DNA of 64,000 nucleotides from Ochotona curzoniae (lineage: Eukaryota > Chordata > Mammalia > Lagomorpha > Ochotonidae): contig NW_024467101.1 in assembly GCF_017591425.1 (NCBI RefSeq), positions 10,986,918 through 11,050,917 of the forward strand. The letters are read 5' to 3'. The notes under the pieces are model-generated. The model did not search any database, had not been told where the DNA came from, and saw only the letters and a program-made list of their open reading frames with translations. The position numbers and the translations under genes were made by a program. Below, piece by piece: positions 22,890 through 34,664 of this stretch. Within the stretch, counting starts at the first letter, position 1. Each line of letters starts with the position of its first letter.

Positions 22890-23190
22890 AGGGCCCAGCC
22901 TCAGTGGCATAACAAGCTAATCTTCCACCTGTGGTGCTGGCAGCCCATGAGGGCACCAGTTCGGGTCCCAGCTGCTTCACTTCTGACCCAGTACTCTGAT
23001 GATGGCCTAGAAAAGCAGTGAATGCTGGCACAAGTGCTTGGGCCCCTGTCTCTGGGAGACCCAGAAGAGGCTTTAGGCTCCTGGCTTGGCACCACCCAGT
23101 TCTGGCCATTGTGACTTTTGGGGGAGTGAATTGGCACATCAGATATCTTGTTCTCTGTAGCACTGTCATTTAAATAAAAATGCATATTTA
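22890..23190 (+). repeat. CSINE, sense, diverged
   Basis: Head 'GGGCCCAGCCTCAGTGGCAT', 'GGCACCAGTTCGGGTCCCAG', 'GCACAAGTGCTTGGGCCCCT', tail 'CATTTAAATAAAAATGCATA'. Closer to the rabbit-like form than to the young pika copies. Confidence 0.85.
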
Positions 23191-23364
23191 AAAATATGCA
23201 AATTACCAAACGCAGCCTCAGAGACCCTACTTGTACCTGCATTTATTTGGATGATTTTCAATTGGGAATCTGGACTCTCTGGGGATGAACTCTTTCACTT
23301 GGAGACACACTGCTATTCCATACATTGACTTCATGACGCTATGGTGCAGGATTCGTGTGTACAC

Positions 23365-23698
23365 TGGGTTTTATGTTTCCCCCAAATCAATGTTATGTGG
23401 CAGGTATATGGGCCCTGACCACGTCCACACAGCTTGCAGCCTAGATGGTGTCATGAGGATCAGGCCCTCAGAATGGGATCAGTGTTTTTCCAAAGAGAGG
23501 AGACCACAATGCTTTGTCTTCCAGCTGTATCACGATTCCGCGAGGAGGTAGCCATCTGCAAGCTAGGGAGAATCCTCCCAGAAGAACTAAATCGACTGAG
23601 AACTTCCCAGCATCCGGAGCACTAAGCATCAAACTCCTATTACTGGAGCCATCCAGCTTCTGGTATCACAGGACAGCAGCCAGAGCAGACTAAGACAC
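23365..23698 (+). mobile_element. MaLR-type LTR (MLT1/MST group)
   Basis: An old ERVL-MaLR long terminal repeat in sense. Markers in order: 'ATGTTTCCCCCAAATCAATG', 'GTCATGAGGATCAGGCCCTC', 'AATGGGATCAGTGTTTTTCC', 'CTTCCCAGCATCCGGAGC' and the end 'CAGAGCAGACTAAGACAC'. No internal sequence or second LTR is visible, so it is a solo, non-coding relic. Confidence 0.75.
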
Positions 23699-23797
23699 TG
23701 AGTGTGTGCAAAAGCTGGGACAGGGTCAAACCACGTGTCAATCAAAAGTCAAGAGTCAGGGCACTTAATACTGCCAGAGAGCACCATTTGCTGGTTT

Positions 23798-24148
23798 TAT
23801 TTATTTTTAATATATATATATATTTATTTGTTTTTTTATTGGAAAATCAGATATACAGTGAGGAGGAGAGAGAGAGGAAGATCTTCCATCTGTTGATTCA
23901 CTCCTGAAGCAGCCATAACGGACAGAGCTGCGCTGATCTGAAACCAGGAGCCAGGAGCCAGGAGCCTCTTATGGATCTTCCATGCAGGCAGCAGGGTCCC
24001 TAGACCTTGGGCTGTCCTCAACTGCTTTACCAGGGCACAAGCAGGCAGCTGTATGGGAAGCGGGGCTGGCAGGATTAAACCAGTGCCCATATGGGATCCT
24101 GGCACATGCAAAGCGAGGACTTTAGCCACTAGATTACTGGACTGGGCC
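23798..24148 (-). repeat. CSINE, full length, antisense, with 14-bp target duplication
   Basis: Perfect direct repeats CCATTTGCTGGTTT at 23784-23797 and 24149-24162 flank a complete antisense copy, with a T/TA-rich tail at 23798-23840 and head ending 'GGACTGGG'. Intact duplication means a recent insertion by L1 machinery. An internal AGCCAGG duplication is present near 23946-23965. Confidence 0.93.
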
Positions 24149-24162
24149 CCATTTGCTGGTTT

Positions 24163-24785
24163 AAAAGAAACATCTTTTCTTCAATAAAACTCACAAACTT
24201 TGTGTTGGAATTGTTTACACACTTGGCATGGGACAGAAGACGTCTTCATTCGAGCGCTGTATCCAGGCTCCGATTCTGATAACGAGGGTCCCAATTTCGC
24301 CTATGAACATCCTTCCAGGGTAGAAGTTACAGAGTCCTGTTTGTCTACAAGCATCCTGAGCTTTAATCGCATTATCCCTACCCAAGCCTGCACAGACACC
24401 TATGTGGGCATATATGCACTGCAAATTGCATCCGTCACTTCTAGACAATCCCCGCACCTTACCTTGCCTCGGGCCTCTGGCCTTTGCTATCCTTGGGACC
24501 TTCGGTCACTAATTTCATCTCAGCTCCTGAGAGGTGAACGGCCGTGCCTGTGCTCTGATCACCTTCACACAGGCAGAGCTCTGCAGCCCTCACTCACTCT
24601 TATTTAACGCTAGAGCTTAACAGCTGCAACACTGACTTAGCAGCCGTCGATCAGCCAGTAGGGTTTTTAACAATCACTCTGTGCAGCTAGCCTGTGACCA
24701 CACTAGCTCAGGAGCTGATACTTCAGTTCATCTTTACACACTTTTTGAGTGGGGGGTCTTAAAACAGGACAGAGACAGGCATCCA
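24163..24785. other. Intergenic, nothing identified
   Basis: No exon or repeat family could be supported. Confidence 0.45.
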
Positions 24786-24789
24786 ATCC

Positions 24790-25062
24790 AGCAGCTAGGA
24801 CTTGGCTGGGTATACTGTCATCCCTTGCTGGAATGCCTGGGGTTGTCTCCACTTTCAATTCCAGTTAGTTTCTTGCTAATGTGTACCCCAGGTGACAGCA
24901 GATGGCGGCTCAAGTGCTTGAGTCCCTTGCATTCATATAGGGGATCCAGGCTGAGTTTCCAGCTCTTGGCTTCAGGCTGGCCCAGTCCTGGTTATTGCAG
25001 ATGATTGCAGGAAGTTAACTTGCAGATGCAAGATCTCTTTGTCATCGCTCCGGTAAATGGTG
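24790..25062 (+). repeat. CSINE-related, sense, old
   Basis: Recognised by 'CAATTCCAGTTAGTTTCTTG', 'GCGGCTCAAGTGCTTGAGTC' and 'CTTGGCTTCAGGCTGGCCCA'. Head and A-tail are poorly kept. Confidence 0.65.
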
Positions 25063-25069
25063 ACAAATG

Positions 25070-25345
25070 AAATGCTCAGAATCCTTTTACAAGATAGCAT
25101 ATCCTGAGTATTTACATAGAACCTACACGCATACTCCCAGAGACTTTAAATCATCTCTAGATTACTTGCAATACCTCACATAATGTCAGCACTGTGTAAA
25201 CAGTTGCTATACCATTGCATAGAAAAGAGTAACAAAAATAAAAGTCTGTATATATTCAGGACAGAGGCAATTTTTTCCAACTATTTTCAACTGTGGCTGG
25301 TTGAATCCATAGAATCCATGTGTATGAAGGGGCGATTCTTTGTCA
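25070..25345 (+). mobile_element. MER2-like (Tigger/pogo group) DNA transposon remnant
   Basis: Core words of the family appear in order: 'CAAGATAGCATATCCTGAGT', 'GACTTTAAATCATCTCTAGA', 'TTACTTGCAATACCTCA', 'GTAAACAGTTGCTATACC' and 'GGCTGGTTGAATCCATAGAA'. Non-autonomous and long dead. Confidence 0.75.
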
Positions 25346-26049
25346 TTTCTCTCTCTGAAACCTCCTGTGTTGCCCAGTCAAGGTGGGTTGGCTTTTTAGA
25401 AGATGGAATTAAGTATCCTCTCCTCCCATCAAACTCCTGGGCTTGCCTAACCCATACTTCAGAAGTCTGAGTGTGTAAATGAGATCCCACTGATATAGGT
25501 AAACAAATATCAACTATGTGGCATTTTTCTACCAACTGACTCTTGAGGATCTCAGCTCTTAGAATCCAAACTCCTCCTATCCCTGCCAGCCAAGTATTAA
25601 GGATGCCAGCCCATCATCAAGGATGTCTTAGATGGGCTTGAAGACACAAGGAGAGTGTTTCTCACGGAGCAGGTGGGAATTGCTATCCTTACCATGTCCC
25701 ATGTCTTTTCTGGGTCCTGCAGTCTCCCTCTTTGCTTTTCTCATGGTGCGGAAGAGGGCACAGCCTGCACCTCCTTCCCCATGGTAGGTAGATCCTACAA
25801 CCCCACCTCATTCCTAATGTGTCACAGAGATCCCCCATCAGCAAGCACCTGCTGCCTGCTCTTCCCCTGGGTCCCAGTCTTGGCCAGAGATGGTCATTTC
25901 CCTCCACTAAGATTCACATCTGCTCTCTGGCTCTGTTTGTGGGACTGGAGCCAAGCTCATTCTGCGAGGTTGCTGACCATATAGAGACTCCTAGCTATAC
26001 CCAGAAATTGGCTCACTGCTGATCAGACCTGCCTGGAAGTCTAATTGCT

Positions 26050-26235
26050 CCCCGGTATCCCCAGAGGATTGGTTGCAGGAGCACCCAATGCCATTGCCAA
26101 AATCCAGGGCCATGTAATCCCTTCCACAAAATAGCATGGTATTTGTGTATAACCCATGCAATCCTCCCATATAATTTAAATTGCCTTGGATTATTTACAA
26201 TACCTAGGATGAGGAAATGCCATTCAAATAGCTAT

Positions 26236-26272
<37 letters not shown>

Positions 26273-26435
26273 AATTACATATATATATATATAATTGAGG
26301 GAATAATGACAAGGAAAAGTCTGCACATGCTCAGTATAATACGATGCATGTTTCCTCAAACAGTTTTGGCATGTGGTTGGTTGGATCCAAGGATATAGAA
26401 TGCATGCAGATGCAGGGCCAGTTGAGCCCTGAACT
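26050..26435 (+). mobile_element. MER2-like DNA transposon, near full length, with TA expansion
   Basis: Begins 'CGGTATCCCCAGAGGATTGG', ends around 'GGTTGGTTGGATCCAAGGAT' plus 'ATGCAGGGCC'. A (TA)n/(CA) microsatellite at 26235-26294 has expanded within its AT-rich centre. No transposase remains. Confidence 0.8.
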
Positions 26436-27255
26436 TTGCAATGGGCACAGCAGAGGCCTCACTAACAAGCCTTGGAGAAGCCTGGTCCCTTCCGGGTGGA
26501 CAGAGGAGGCTGACCAGTATGTGTGGACTTTGCTGATGAGACCACCCAGGCCTGCTGAGGTCTTGGCCACACCTTCAGGTGGGCGGCACCAGCATTGCTC
26601 ACCCATTTTCTAATTAATTAAAAGACCGCCAATGGAGAACATCTTACCTGTAGGTTCCCCGCCTAACAAGGAGGGGTCAAGGAAGGCTTAAAATCCCAAG
26701 ACCCTTCCTCAAACCTTTGGTGTCTCTCTCTCCCTCCTCTTTTGAGAGGCACCCCACCTCCCCGTTTTCTCTCCGGAGGTCTTTCCCCTTCTCTCCCTTC
26801 CCTGCTCACCTGGTCCCTTCACAAATAGATTCCCAGCTTTTTATTTCTATACTAAGCTGAGGACAGAACCCACCAGACATTTCTGGTAACATCTGAGGCT
26901 TCTGTTACTGAATCTGTAAAGCAGAGACATTTTTTTCCCAGTCCCTGGGGGCTTGCTAGCAGATGAAACCAGATAAAGGATTTGAAAGGGTACAGGCTAG
27001 TTTATGCCCAGCACATTAATACCTCATGTTATAAACTTCTAAACACCTCCTGAGAACATTTTCAATGGCCTAATATACCTGCTTTTCCCAGGAACCCACA
27101 TACTCCCGGGAAGCAAAGGTAAGAATATTGTATGTATGTTTGCATGGCCAGTCCCCAACCCAAGTTTTGTTCAGAGGAAATAACAGTCCATTCATTGATC
27201 AATGAGTCAATCAAGGCTGCGACTGATCGTGCCGATGCTCTGCATCTATTCATCA
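26436..27255. other. Intergenic, nothing identified
   Basis: No exon or repeat recognised; a C/T-rich patch at 26700-26830. Confidence 0.45.
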
Positions 27256-27259
27256 TGCC

Positions 27260-27390
27260 ACTGAATCTTCACTGTTGTCTTACCAAGTAGGGACTGGGCT
27301 ACTTCCCACATGAGGAAACAGAGCCCTGGCAATTTGTTCTGGGTTCCTCAGCAAGTAAGTAACAGAACTTGGGTCTCCCTGCTCAGCCTA
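27260..27390 (-). repeat. MIR remnant, antisense
   Basis: Reversed MIR core: 'CACATGAGGAAACAGAGCCC', 'CAGCAAGTAAGTAACAGAAC', 'TTGGGTCTCCCTGCTCAG'. Confidence 0.7.
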
Positions 27391-27601
27391 TGCCAACATA
27401 TCTCCTAGAAAAAAGATATTATCTGTCTTTGAATAGACAACCTGTAACACAGACCCTCCCAGCAAATAGATGATGCCAAACAAATGTTGGATTAAACAAA
27501 TACAGAATAACAATATATAGTTAGCAAGTCAGAAACAGATTAAGAAATTGATGTTGTTAGTGAAAGATATGTCCAGACAGGAACAACATTTCTACTAATT
27601 T

Positions 27602-28266
27602 AAAAAAAAAATTATTTATTTTTATTGGAAAGGCAGATTAACAGAGAAAAGGAGAGACAAAGAAAGATGTTCCATTCACTGGTTCAGTTTCCAAATGGCC
27701 ACAGTGGTCAGAGATGAGCAGATCCAAAGCCAGAAGCTTCTTCCGTGTCTCCCACATGAGTGTAGAGGCCCAAGGACTTGAGTCATCCTCTGCTGCCTTA
27801 CCAGGCTTCAATCAGGCAGCTGAATTGGAAGTGCAACAACCTGGACATGAACCAGCACCTATGCAGGATACTGGGGTTTGCAGGTGGAGGGTTAGCCTCT
27901 TTTTTTTTTTTAAGATTTATTTTTATTATTTTTTTATTGGAAAGGCGGATATACAGAGAGGAGAGACAGAGAGGAAGATCATCCATCCAATGATTCACTC
28001 CCCAAGTGAGCACCATGGCCAATGCTATGCCGATCCGAAGCCAGGAGCCTCTTCCAGGTCTCCCAGACGGGTGCAGGGTCCCAAAGCTTTGGGCTGTCCT
28101 CGACTGCTCTCCCAGGCCACAGGCAGGGAGCTGGAAGGGAAGCGGGGCTGCCGGGATAGAACCGGTGCCCATATGGGATCCCAGGCGTGCAAGGCGAGGA
28201 CCTTAACCACTGCGCCATCGCGCTGGGCCGAGGGTTAGCCTCTTAAGCCACTGTATCAGCGTTAAT
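27602..28266 (-). repeat. Old antisense CSINE, split in two by a younger SINE
   Basis: First part at 27602-27901 (tail 'ATTATTTATTTTTATTGGAA' to 'TTTGCAGGTGGAGGGTTAGC') and the head remainder at 28245-28266 ('AAGCCACTGTATCAGCGTTA'). Joined across the insertion they make one complete element. Confidence 0.85.
27902..28229 (-). repeat. Young CSINE nested in an older one, 15-bp target duplication
   Basis: Direct repeats GAGGGTTAGCCTCTT at 27887-27901 and 28230-28244 flank this antisense copy. It carries 'CTCGACTGCTCTCCCAGGCC', 'GCGGGGCTGCCGGGATAGAA', 'GCCCATATGGGATCCCAGGC' and many retained CpGs, all signs of recent insertion. Confidence 0.95.
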
Positions 28267-28609
28267 ATCTTGTACTTCTTTTGAAGCTTCAAAACTTATC
28301 ACAGAATCAAACATATACTAGACATCCTATACTTCCTGGATTAAACAGACTCTGGCATACAGAAATGAAGGTACTCAGAATATTTCTCCTAAGATCTTGC
28401 CCATGGTCTTCAACCATAGCTAATAACATTCACTTGATGTTGCTGGAATAGAAAGGTCACAGAGGCTGGATCTCAAGGTGACATCCCTAGAGCTTGCTTG
28501 CTGTCAGCACTGGCTTGGTCCATCTCCCTCAGGTCAGTTTGCATCACAGACTTAGAAAAGCCCGGACATCCTCACAGATTAGTGCCTGAACAACAGCAGG
28601 ATTAGAACT

Positions 28610-28690
28610 CAGGGTGGGCATTTGGCCTAGCAGTGAAGATGTCCGTTTCCCTGCCCAAGTGAGATCCTAGGGTCTTTTCAATGGACAGAG
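28610..28690 (+). repeat. CSINE head fragment
   Basis: Short sense piece: 'GGGTGGGCATTTGGCCTAGC' then 'AGTGAAGATGTCCGTTTCCC'. The rest is missing. Confidence 0.5.
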
Positions 28691-29165
28691 ATTTCTTAGC
28701 TCACTCTATCAATCTCCAACAGGCCCTGGATTCCACTATCCTGCAAGCTCTGCTTTCCACAAACTTACAGCCCATTTATTTGGAGCCTTTGGCAAATACC
28801 AGTTTAAGGGGATGACTCTGGGTCCTGAAGGTCCATAACATCAAAAATGGACTGAGGTGCAATGCTGCTGGATGGATCTAGCATGAACCAATCAGAGTAC
28901 ATTGCCATGGGAACCTTGCGATTCCCATCATGGACATTGTTTGTGATGAATGACTTCACATCAGCCCATTTAGGAGGTAACTAGGTCATTTCCCTGGGAG
29001 CACATCATTTGTTAATGTCGGCTTACCTCCTCCAAGGACTTTTCTCCTTTCGAGCTCACTCAGAGAAAGCAGCTCTCAATGGGAGTCTGGAATAACAACT
29101 AAGCAGAAACACACAATGGGAGGGGGCGGTCTTTGATTTAAAATATTGCAAATTAGAAGCCCCAT
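28691..29165. other. Intergenic, nothing identified
   Basis: No gene or repeat family recognised. Confidence 0.45.
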
Positions 29166-29169
29166 GCTT

Positions 29170-29462
29170 AGGGTACACATTGGACCTAGTAGTTAAAACA
29201 CCAGTTAGGTTGCCTGTATCCCATCATGCTATGCCTGGGTTCAATTCCCAGCTACCAATCCCAGCTGACAGCTAATGTAGACCTTGGAGAGCAGTAGTTG
29301 ATGGACCAAGTAAGTTGAATTCCAGCCACCGACCTAACGGACCTCGATTGAGTTCAGGGCTTCTGGCTTCAGCCTGATCCAGACCCCATGGGCCTTTGAG
29401 GGAGTGGCTAGTAGATTAGTAAATGGAAGCTTACTCTCTTTTCTTTCTCTCTCTCATAAATC
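29170..29462 (+). repeat. CSINE-related, sense, old
   Basis: Markers: 'TGGACCTAGTAGTTAAAACA', 'GGGTTCAATTCCCAGCTACC', 'GGCTTCTGGCTTCAGCCTGA' and a (TC)-rich end 'TTTCTTTCTCTCTCTCAT'. Confidence 0.8.
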
Positions 29463-30305
29463 AACATGGCTTTATTAAGATACATTAAGCAAGCAGCCAT
29501 AAGTGTGACTTTTTCTGTAATGGTCCCAGTAAATTTAAGGTAGCTCATGCAGCTGCAACCTATTTAAGTTGGAAGTAAGGTATGACTATTGGTTTTTCTG
29601 TGACCACAAGGACTCTCTTCTCACTTCACACATGACCGACTTTTAATCTATGGCAGACATTCGATAACTTTCCAGCAGCAATGGTTCATTAAGTCATCAG
29701 GCTCGCTCTGGAATTGTCTCTCTGGATACTTCCTGGGAATTCAATTGAGGAGCATAGATTGGCCATGGACCCTATCTCTTAAGTTATATTCCATTAAGCT
29801 CGATGAGCCCAATTAAGTCCACGTGGGCAGACATCATCATCCCCTGTATTGTCTTCTGGCAACTATGGCTAGAAGCCCATTTGTGGCACACAACCAACAG
29901 CTTGGAGAATTTGAGAGAGAAGTAGTCTCTGACTCCATGGTAGCCAAAGTAGAAATATTCAAACAAGACCGCTTGAAAGGTGTGTGGCTCATGGCTGAGA
30001 AGAGATGCGTACCCCAAGGTTAGAAAGGAAATACTGGGAATCTATACGGGTTTTGTCCTAGATGTGCGTGGCAGTGTAGCCCAGACATTTACATGTGAAC
30101 TTGATCTCAGATGTCCTGCCTGTAACAGGCAAGGGCTGTTTTGAAATGTCAATTGCTTTCAGAGGCAAGGCAGGTAAAATCAATGAGTTCAGGAGGCTGG
30201 GAAAAGAAGCTATGGAAACCAACAAATCCATGACCCATTACAAGAGAAAAATGTTGCCAGTGTTGGGGATGATATAAATGACAGTAGGGATCGTTTTTGG
30301 CTCCT
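29463..30305. other. Intergenic, nothing identified
   Basis: Unique DNA of even composition; no exon supported. Confidence 0.45.
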
Positions 30306-30309
30306 TGAT

Positions 30310-30560
30310 TTTGTTTTAAAGATTTGTTTGAAAGGCAAAAAGAGAGAGAGAGAGAGGATGAATCTTTGTTTTGCCAGTTCACTCCATAAATGGCCACAAC
30401 AGCTGGGATTAAGCCAGGCTGAAGCCAAGAGTCCAAAACCCCATTGGGTCTCCTACATATGTGACAAAAACTCAAACACAGCATTACACAGGGAGCTGGA
30501 TCAGAACTCTACTGTATACTCGAGAAGAGGTTTGGCATCCCATGGGCCTGGAGATCACAT
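30310..30560 (-). repeat. CSINE-related, antisense, old
   Basis: Begins 'GTTTTAAAGATTTGTTTGAA', a (GA)n run at 30341-30356, then 'CAGTTCACTCCATAAATGGC' and 'GGGAGCTGGATCAGAACTC'. Confidence 0.8.
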
Positions 30561-30892
30561 TGGGCTCACCTGCTGTTTTTCTAAATGAGATTTTATCCAA
30601 GTATGGCCAAACTGATTGATTTAAACAATGTCTGTGGCTGCTTCTACAAGAGACTGGCAGAATTGCATTGTTGCCACAGAGTGGTCCACACAGCCTAAGC
30701 TGTTTTCTATCTTGCCTTCTTTAGAAAACTTTACTGACCCCTGGATTTGAGATGCAAAGGGTCTGGTAGCAGGGGAGGACCAGCAGAAAGCAGCAGAGAC
30801 TAGCCAGGCCCTATGAAGTCAGCACTGGTATGTTTTTAAAAGTACATGAAGAGGATGGGGTGGGGTGTTTTGAATTGCGGTGAGGATACCTC

Positions 30893-31175
30893 TTGGGATG
30901 CTACTTGGAATGTCTGCATCACATATCAAAGTGTCTGGGTTCAATACCCAGCTCTATTCCCAGTTGCAGCTTCCTGGAAACATGCACCCTGTGCTGGATC
31001 AGATGACTGAGCCCCTACCACCCATGTGGGAGACCTAGATTAAGTTCCTGGCTCCTGGCTTCACCCTGACCTAGCCACAACTATTGTGGGTGTTGCAGGA
31101 GTGAAACAGTGAATGGGAGATCCCTTCCTCGCATGCTTTTTCTCAATATATGAAAATAAACTTTCAAGAATCTGG
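30893..31175 (+). repeat. CSINE-related, sense, old
   Basis: 'GGGTTCAATACCCAGCTCTA', 'ACCACCCATGTGGGAGACCT', 'AAGTTCCTGGCTCCTGGCTT', tail 'TATATGAAAATAAAC'. Confidence 0.85.
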
Positions 31176-32650
31176 AAGGGGAAAGGGGACTCAAAATTTG
31201 CACGAAAAACCCATCGTAGGCAGGAAAACTCCGGATGGGGAAGAAAACTAAGATGCCAGGCAGTTATTCTGGGCTGGAGATGGCATTTGTAAAAGGCAGG
31301 AGATTGGATCAGCTCCTGGGCTGATGTGGAGAGAGAGTTTTGTGTTATTCACTCAGCTAATCCTTCCTTGATGCTGCAGGAGAAGGAACTCAGTGATAAC
31401 GTGTGTGGAGTTCTAGGAAATAAAGGTGGGTTTAAGGTGCAGGAAGATTGTTCTCTCATCCCTTCACTCATTTCTTCCTGCACTCATTTCTCCAATGTCA
31501 CTCACACTCATCTGGAATCTAAAATAACACAGAGTGGGGAAGCAGGAAGAGACACCCTAAGGTCAAGGAGAACAGGGCATACAGAAACCTAAGAAAGGTA
31601 CATAACAGGGGAAAGAATGGCAAGTAGCAGTAAAAGAAAAATAGTAAGGGAAGTTTGCAGAAAGGAAGAAGAAAGGATAATGGAAAATGCTGGAAAAGGA
31701 AGAGGCCACAGGGACGTCTGTATTATGAACTTCAAGGTGATTTTCTTTCGTTAATGGATCTTCACCAAGTGGCCCAGCATTGCCCATGACTCTTTCTTCA
31801 TCCACTCTACATCTCTAAATGCTTGGAGTCCACCATAGTCAGCTCCCCATCACCTTGACCAGCTACTGACAAAGGAAGGTTTTCAAAATCCACAGCCCAA
31901 GGTCAAATGGGCCTCGTGGCCTTAGTCATCTGGTCAGGCTGCATGGCTGAGGAACAGATACAGAGAAATGATCTCAGGCAAACCAAGAGGCAGAGAAAGT
32001 TTCTGGGTCCAACTCGGGTTTTATAACCAACCCTTTCAAGAGAAGTACTTTCCTGGGGCATGCCCCAAATTACCTCAGTACCTCCATAATCTGGTTAACC
32101 TTCTGCCTTTGGGAGTATCTTTAACCTGTGTCTTTAGAGTTTAAGTATCAGCATGAGTTTGGAAGCCAACTCATGTTCAAACAATGGCAGAGACGATGCA
32201 CTGCTGAGTTCTATGTAGGGAGCATTCATCTCTGACTCACCTACAGAATCCTGCAAGACACCTGTAGGTGTCTGTAGGATACTCTGATGAGATGGGTTGA
32301 GTTTAAACTTGGGCAGGATCAGGCTGTAAGCTGAACATTTCCCATTACGGGTATTCAAGAAGAGAATGGAAGAAGGCTATTGGGCTAGAGAAATAAGATG
32401 TACAGTCAAAGTACAATATAAAATGGTGTGGATGCCTAGATTATCAGATCTAGGCAAAACCAGATCATGATGATGAAGATGACGATGATTACCATGGTGT
32501 GATTGTGATGGTGACAATCGTGGTGGTCATAAGGATGAGTTATAACAGCAAGCTACTAATTTACATCATATACCACACAGTGCTACCAGGCTGTAGCAGC
32601 AGCATTTCTGAATCCGGCCAACATCCCCATAAGAAGTGTTATCTTTATGT
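31176..32650. other. Intergenic, no gene seen
   Basis: No coding exon found. A GAT/GATG-rich patch at 32465-32515 is simple sequence. The stretch 31900-32100 may be an eroded LTR-type repeat, but I cannot name it. Confidence 0.4.
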
Positions 32651-32654
32651 CCAT

Positions 32655-32765
32655 TCTGTGGGAAGCAGAAAACTCAGGCTTTGACACAAAGCTACTTACC
32701 CCAAGGTCAAAGCTGGGGAGGAGCAGGGACTTGACTGTATCTCTTTAAGTCCTCTGCTTACAAGC
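32655..32765 (-). repeat. MIR-like remnant, antisense
   Basis: 'CTACTTACCCCAAGGTCAAA' and 'GGAGCAGGGACTTGACTGTA' resemble the reversed MIR core. Weak. Confidence 0.45.
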
Positions 32766-33243
32766 TCAGAACCAGGAAGCCCATGATTCTCTCAGCATGG
32801 CCCCATGGCCACTAGCATAGCATCATCAACACCCAAGAGAGTGGAGGTTGAAAATACAAATTTCTGGGCCCCACCCAGATGCACAGAGCCACTGGGTGTC
32901 TCTGAAGAAGTTTCAGACCTCACTGTGAATCAGTGAGGATTGGATGTGTGCCGTGACTTAAGGATTGCTCAACCACGCTCAGGCTCCCATCCAGTTCTTG
33001 AACTCTGCCTCATGGGTAGACTTCAAAGCGCACAACTGCCTGATGATGAATGGGAATGTTGTTTGGCAATGTTCTCCCCCTCTTCTCTCCCATTTGGGGC
33101 AGTGTACTCTTTTCTGCCCCACTAACTTTGACCTAAACCGTTTGAATTACTTTGACCAATAGAGCATGTGCGGGTGGGATAGGCTAGAACCTTGAACCAT
33201 GTTTGTGGAGCATGGCTTGTTCCTCCAACTTCTGCCAGCACCC

Positions 33244-33245
<2 letters not shown>

Positions 33246-33274
<29 letters not shown>
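33246..33274. repeat. (CA)n microsatellite
   Basis: About 14 uninterrupted AC units, then TATA. Confidence 0.95.
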
Positions 33275-33280
<6 letters not shown>

Positions 33281-34660
33281 GCTTCACAGAGTGACTGTCT
33301 CAGCTGAGCTACAGAATCAGATACACAGAACCCAGTTGAACCATCCCCAAACCATACACAGTCTACTCACAGCCTGAAACAGAAACATGGACGTCAACTG
33401 GCTACATAGACATGAGCAAGAAGAAGAAATATCGCTCTTGTGAGCTCAGGATTACAGCAATAGCTAACCGATCCTCTGAAAGGTGCATACCCCGGACAAT
33501 TTGCTCAGTTTTTAAAATTGTGGGTCTGCTTTTCTGGATTGAGGATATATTTACTTTCTAGAAAATTCTCAAGAGACCAGGGAACCTCAAAATGGAAAAA
33601 CCATAAATCTGTTTTACAAATCCTCTCCAGGTATCTCAGGATCCAGGATTTGGAGAAAATGGATTTTCCCTGACCCCTGTCTCTCAGAATGTCAATGTTT
33701 ATGTAAACATAAAACTTCAAGGGATTCAGGTTGAATACTACAGGAGTTCTACAAAGATGACTTGGGTGATGGCCTTGGGATCTATTTCACAAAGCCTGGG
33801 GCTCTTTATCTCTAGGAAATGAAGTGGGAAATTAATAAGAAATCATTTTAGGAGATTTGGTTTCTTTTATATCTTACTCATTTATCTCCCCAGAAGAAAG
33901 ACATTTCTCTCAAGCTCTGTAAAATAAACATAAGCCAGGGACATGACAAATTAAAAATAGTATGCCCCAGGCTGGGTTAGTTTCCAACTAAATAAATATA
34001 TACAGTATCTATAGCCAATCCCTTAATCATAAAAATTATGTTAACATGTCACAGGATATTCTTTTTTTAAATTAAGAACACTGGGCAATATGCTGAGGAA
34101 TTTGTGAATGTACAATATATGTGTTTGGGGCCTGCAGGTTGTAAAGCAGCAGCTCTGACAACCCACAATGAAAGCAGCAGCCCTGCCCTGCCTCCTGGGA
34201 GGATATGAAATGACCCAGCCAAGGCCCCATGTGTTTGACGTCACTGCTCATATATTATCCTGAGCTGAGGACCAAACGAGCCCGATCTGTGAGCAATCCG
34301 TTCTCCAGTGCTGGCCTCCTCCTCCGAGCTGTTTTTGTTCAAGTATTTCAACACTGTGGGGTTCTTCCCGGTCAGAGAGACGCAACTGAACTTGAACCAT
34401 GTCCAACTGGCAGGATGTCTGATTGCCAAGATGACCTGCTGCTTTCAAGGAGAGCAGCGCTGCAATGATGATTAATGAAGTGGTAGGGAAGAGAGTGAGA
34501 AAGGGCAGATGAAATTGTGTGCCATGACCCAGGGCTATGCTACAGAGGGAAGAGAGACTCCGTGGGTGGTGAGGGAGGACTTGAGAGGGCTGGGATCTCC
34601 CGTTTACCCCTCAGATGGTCCACACTCCCTGTTCTTTTGGGTTTGGACATGCCCCTTGTT
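33275..34660. other. Intergenic; holds a CRE palindrome beside an AT-rich core
   Basis: Mostly unique, AT-rich DNA with no exon. A perfect cAMP-response palindrome TGACGTCA lies at 34236-34243, followed six bases later by TATATTA (34250-34256). Confidence 0.45.
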
Positions 34661-34664
34661 TATT

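Noticed and set aside
27714..28238. 174-codon plus-strand frame
   Set aside because: It is read-through of two nested antisense SINEs. Similar SINE-derived frames occur at 8903, 17081, 22054, 36575 and 40839.
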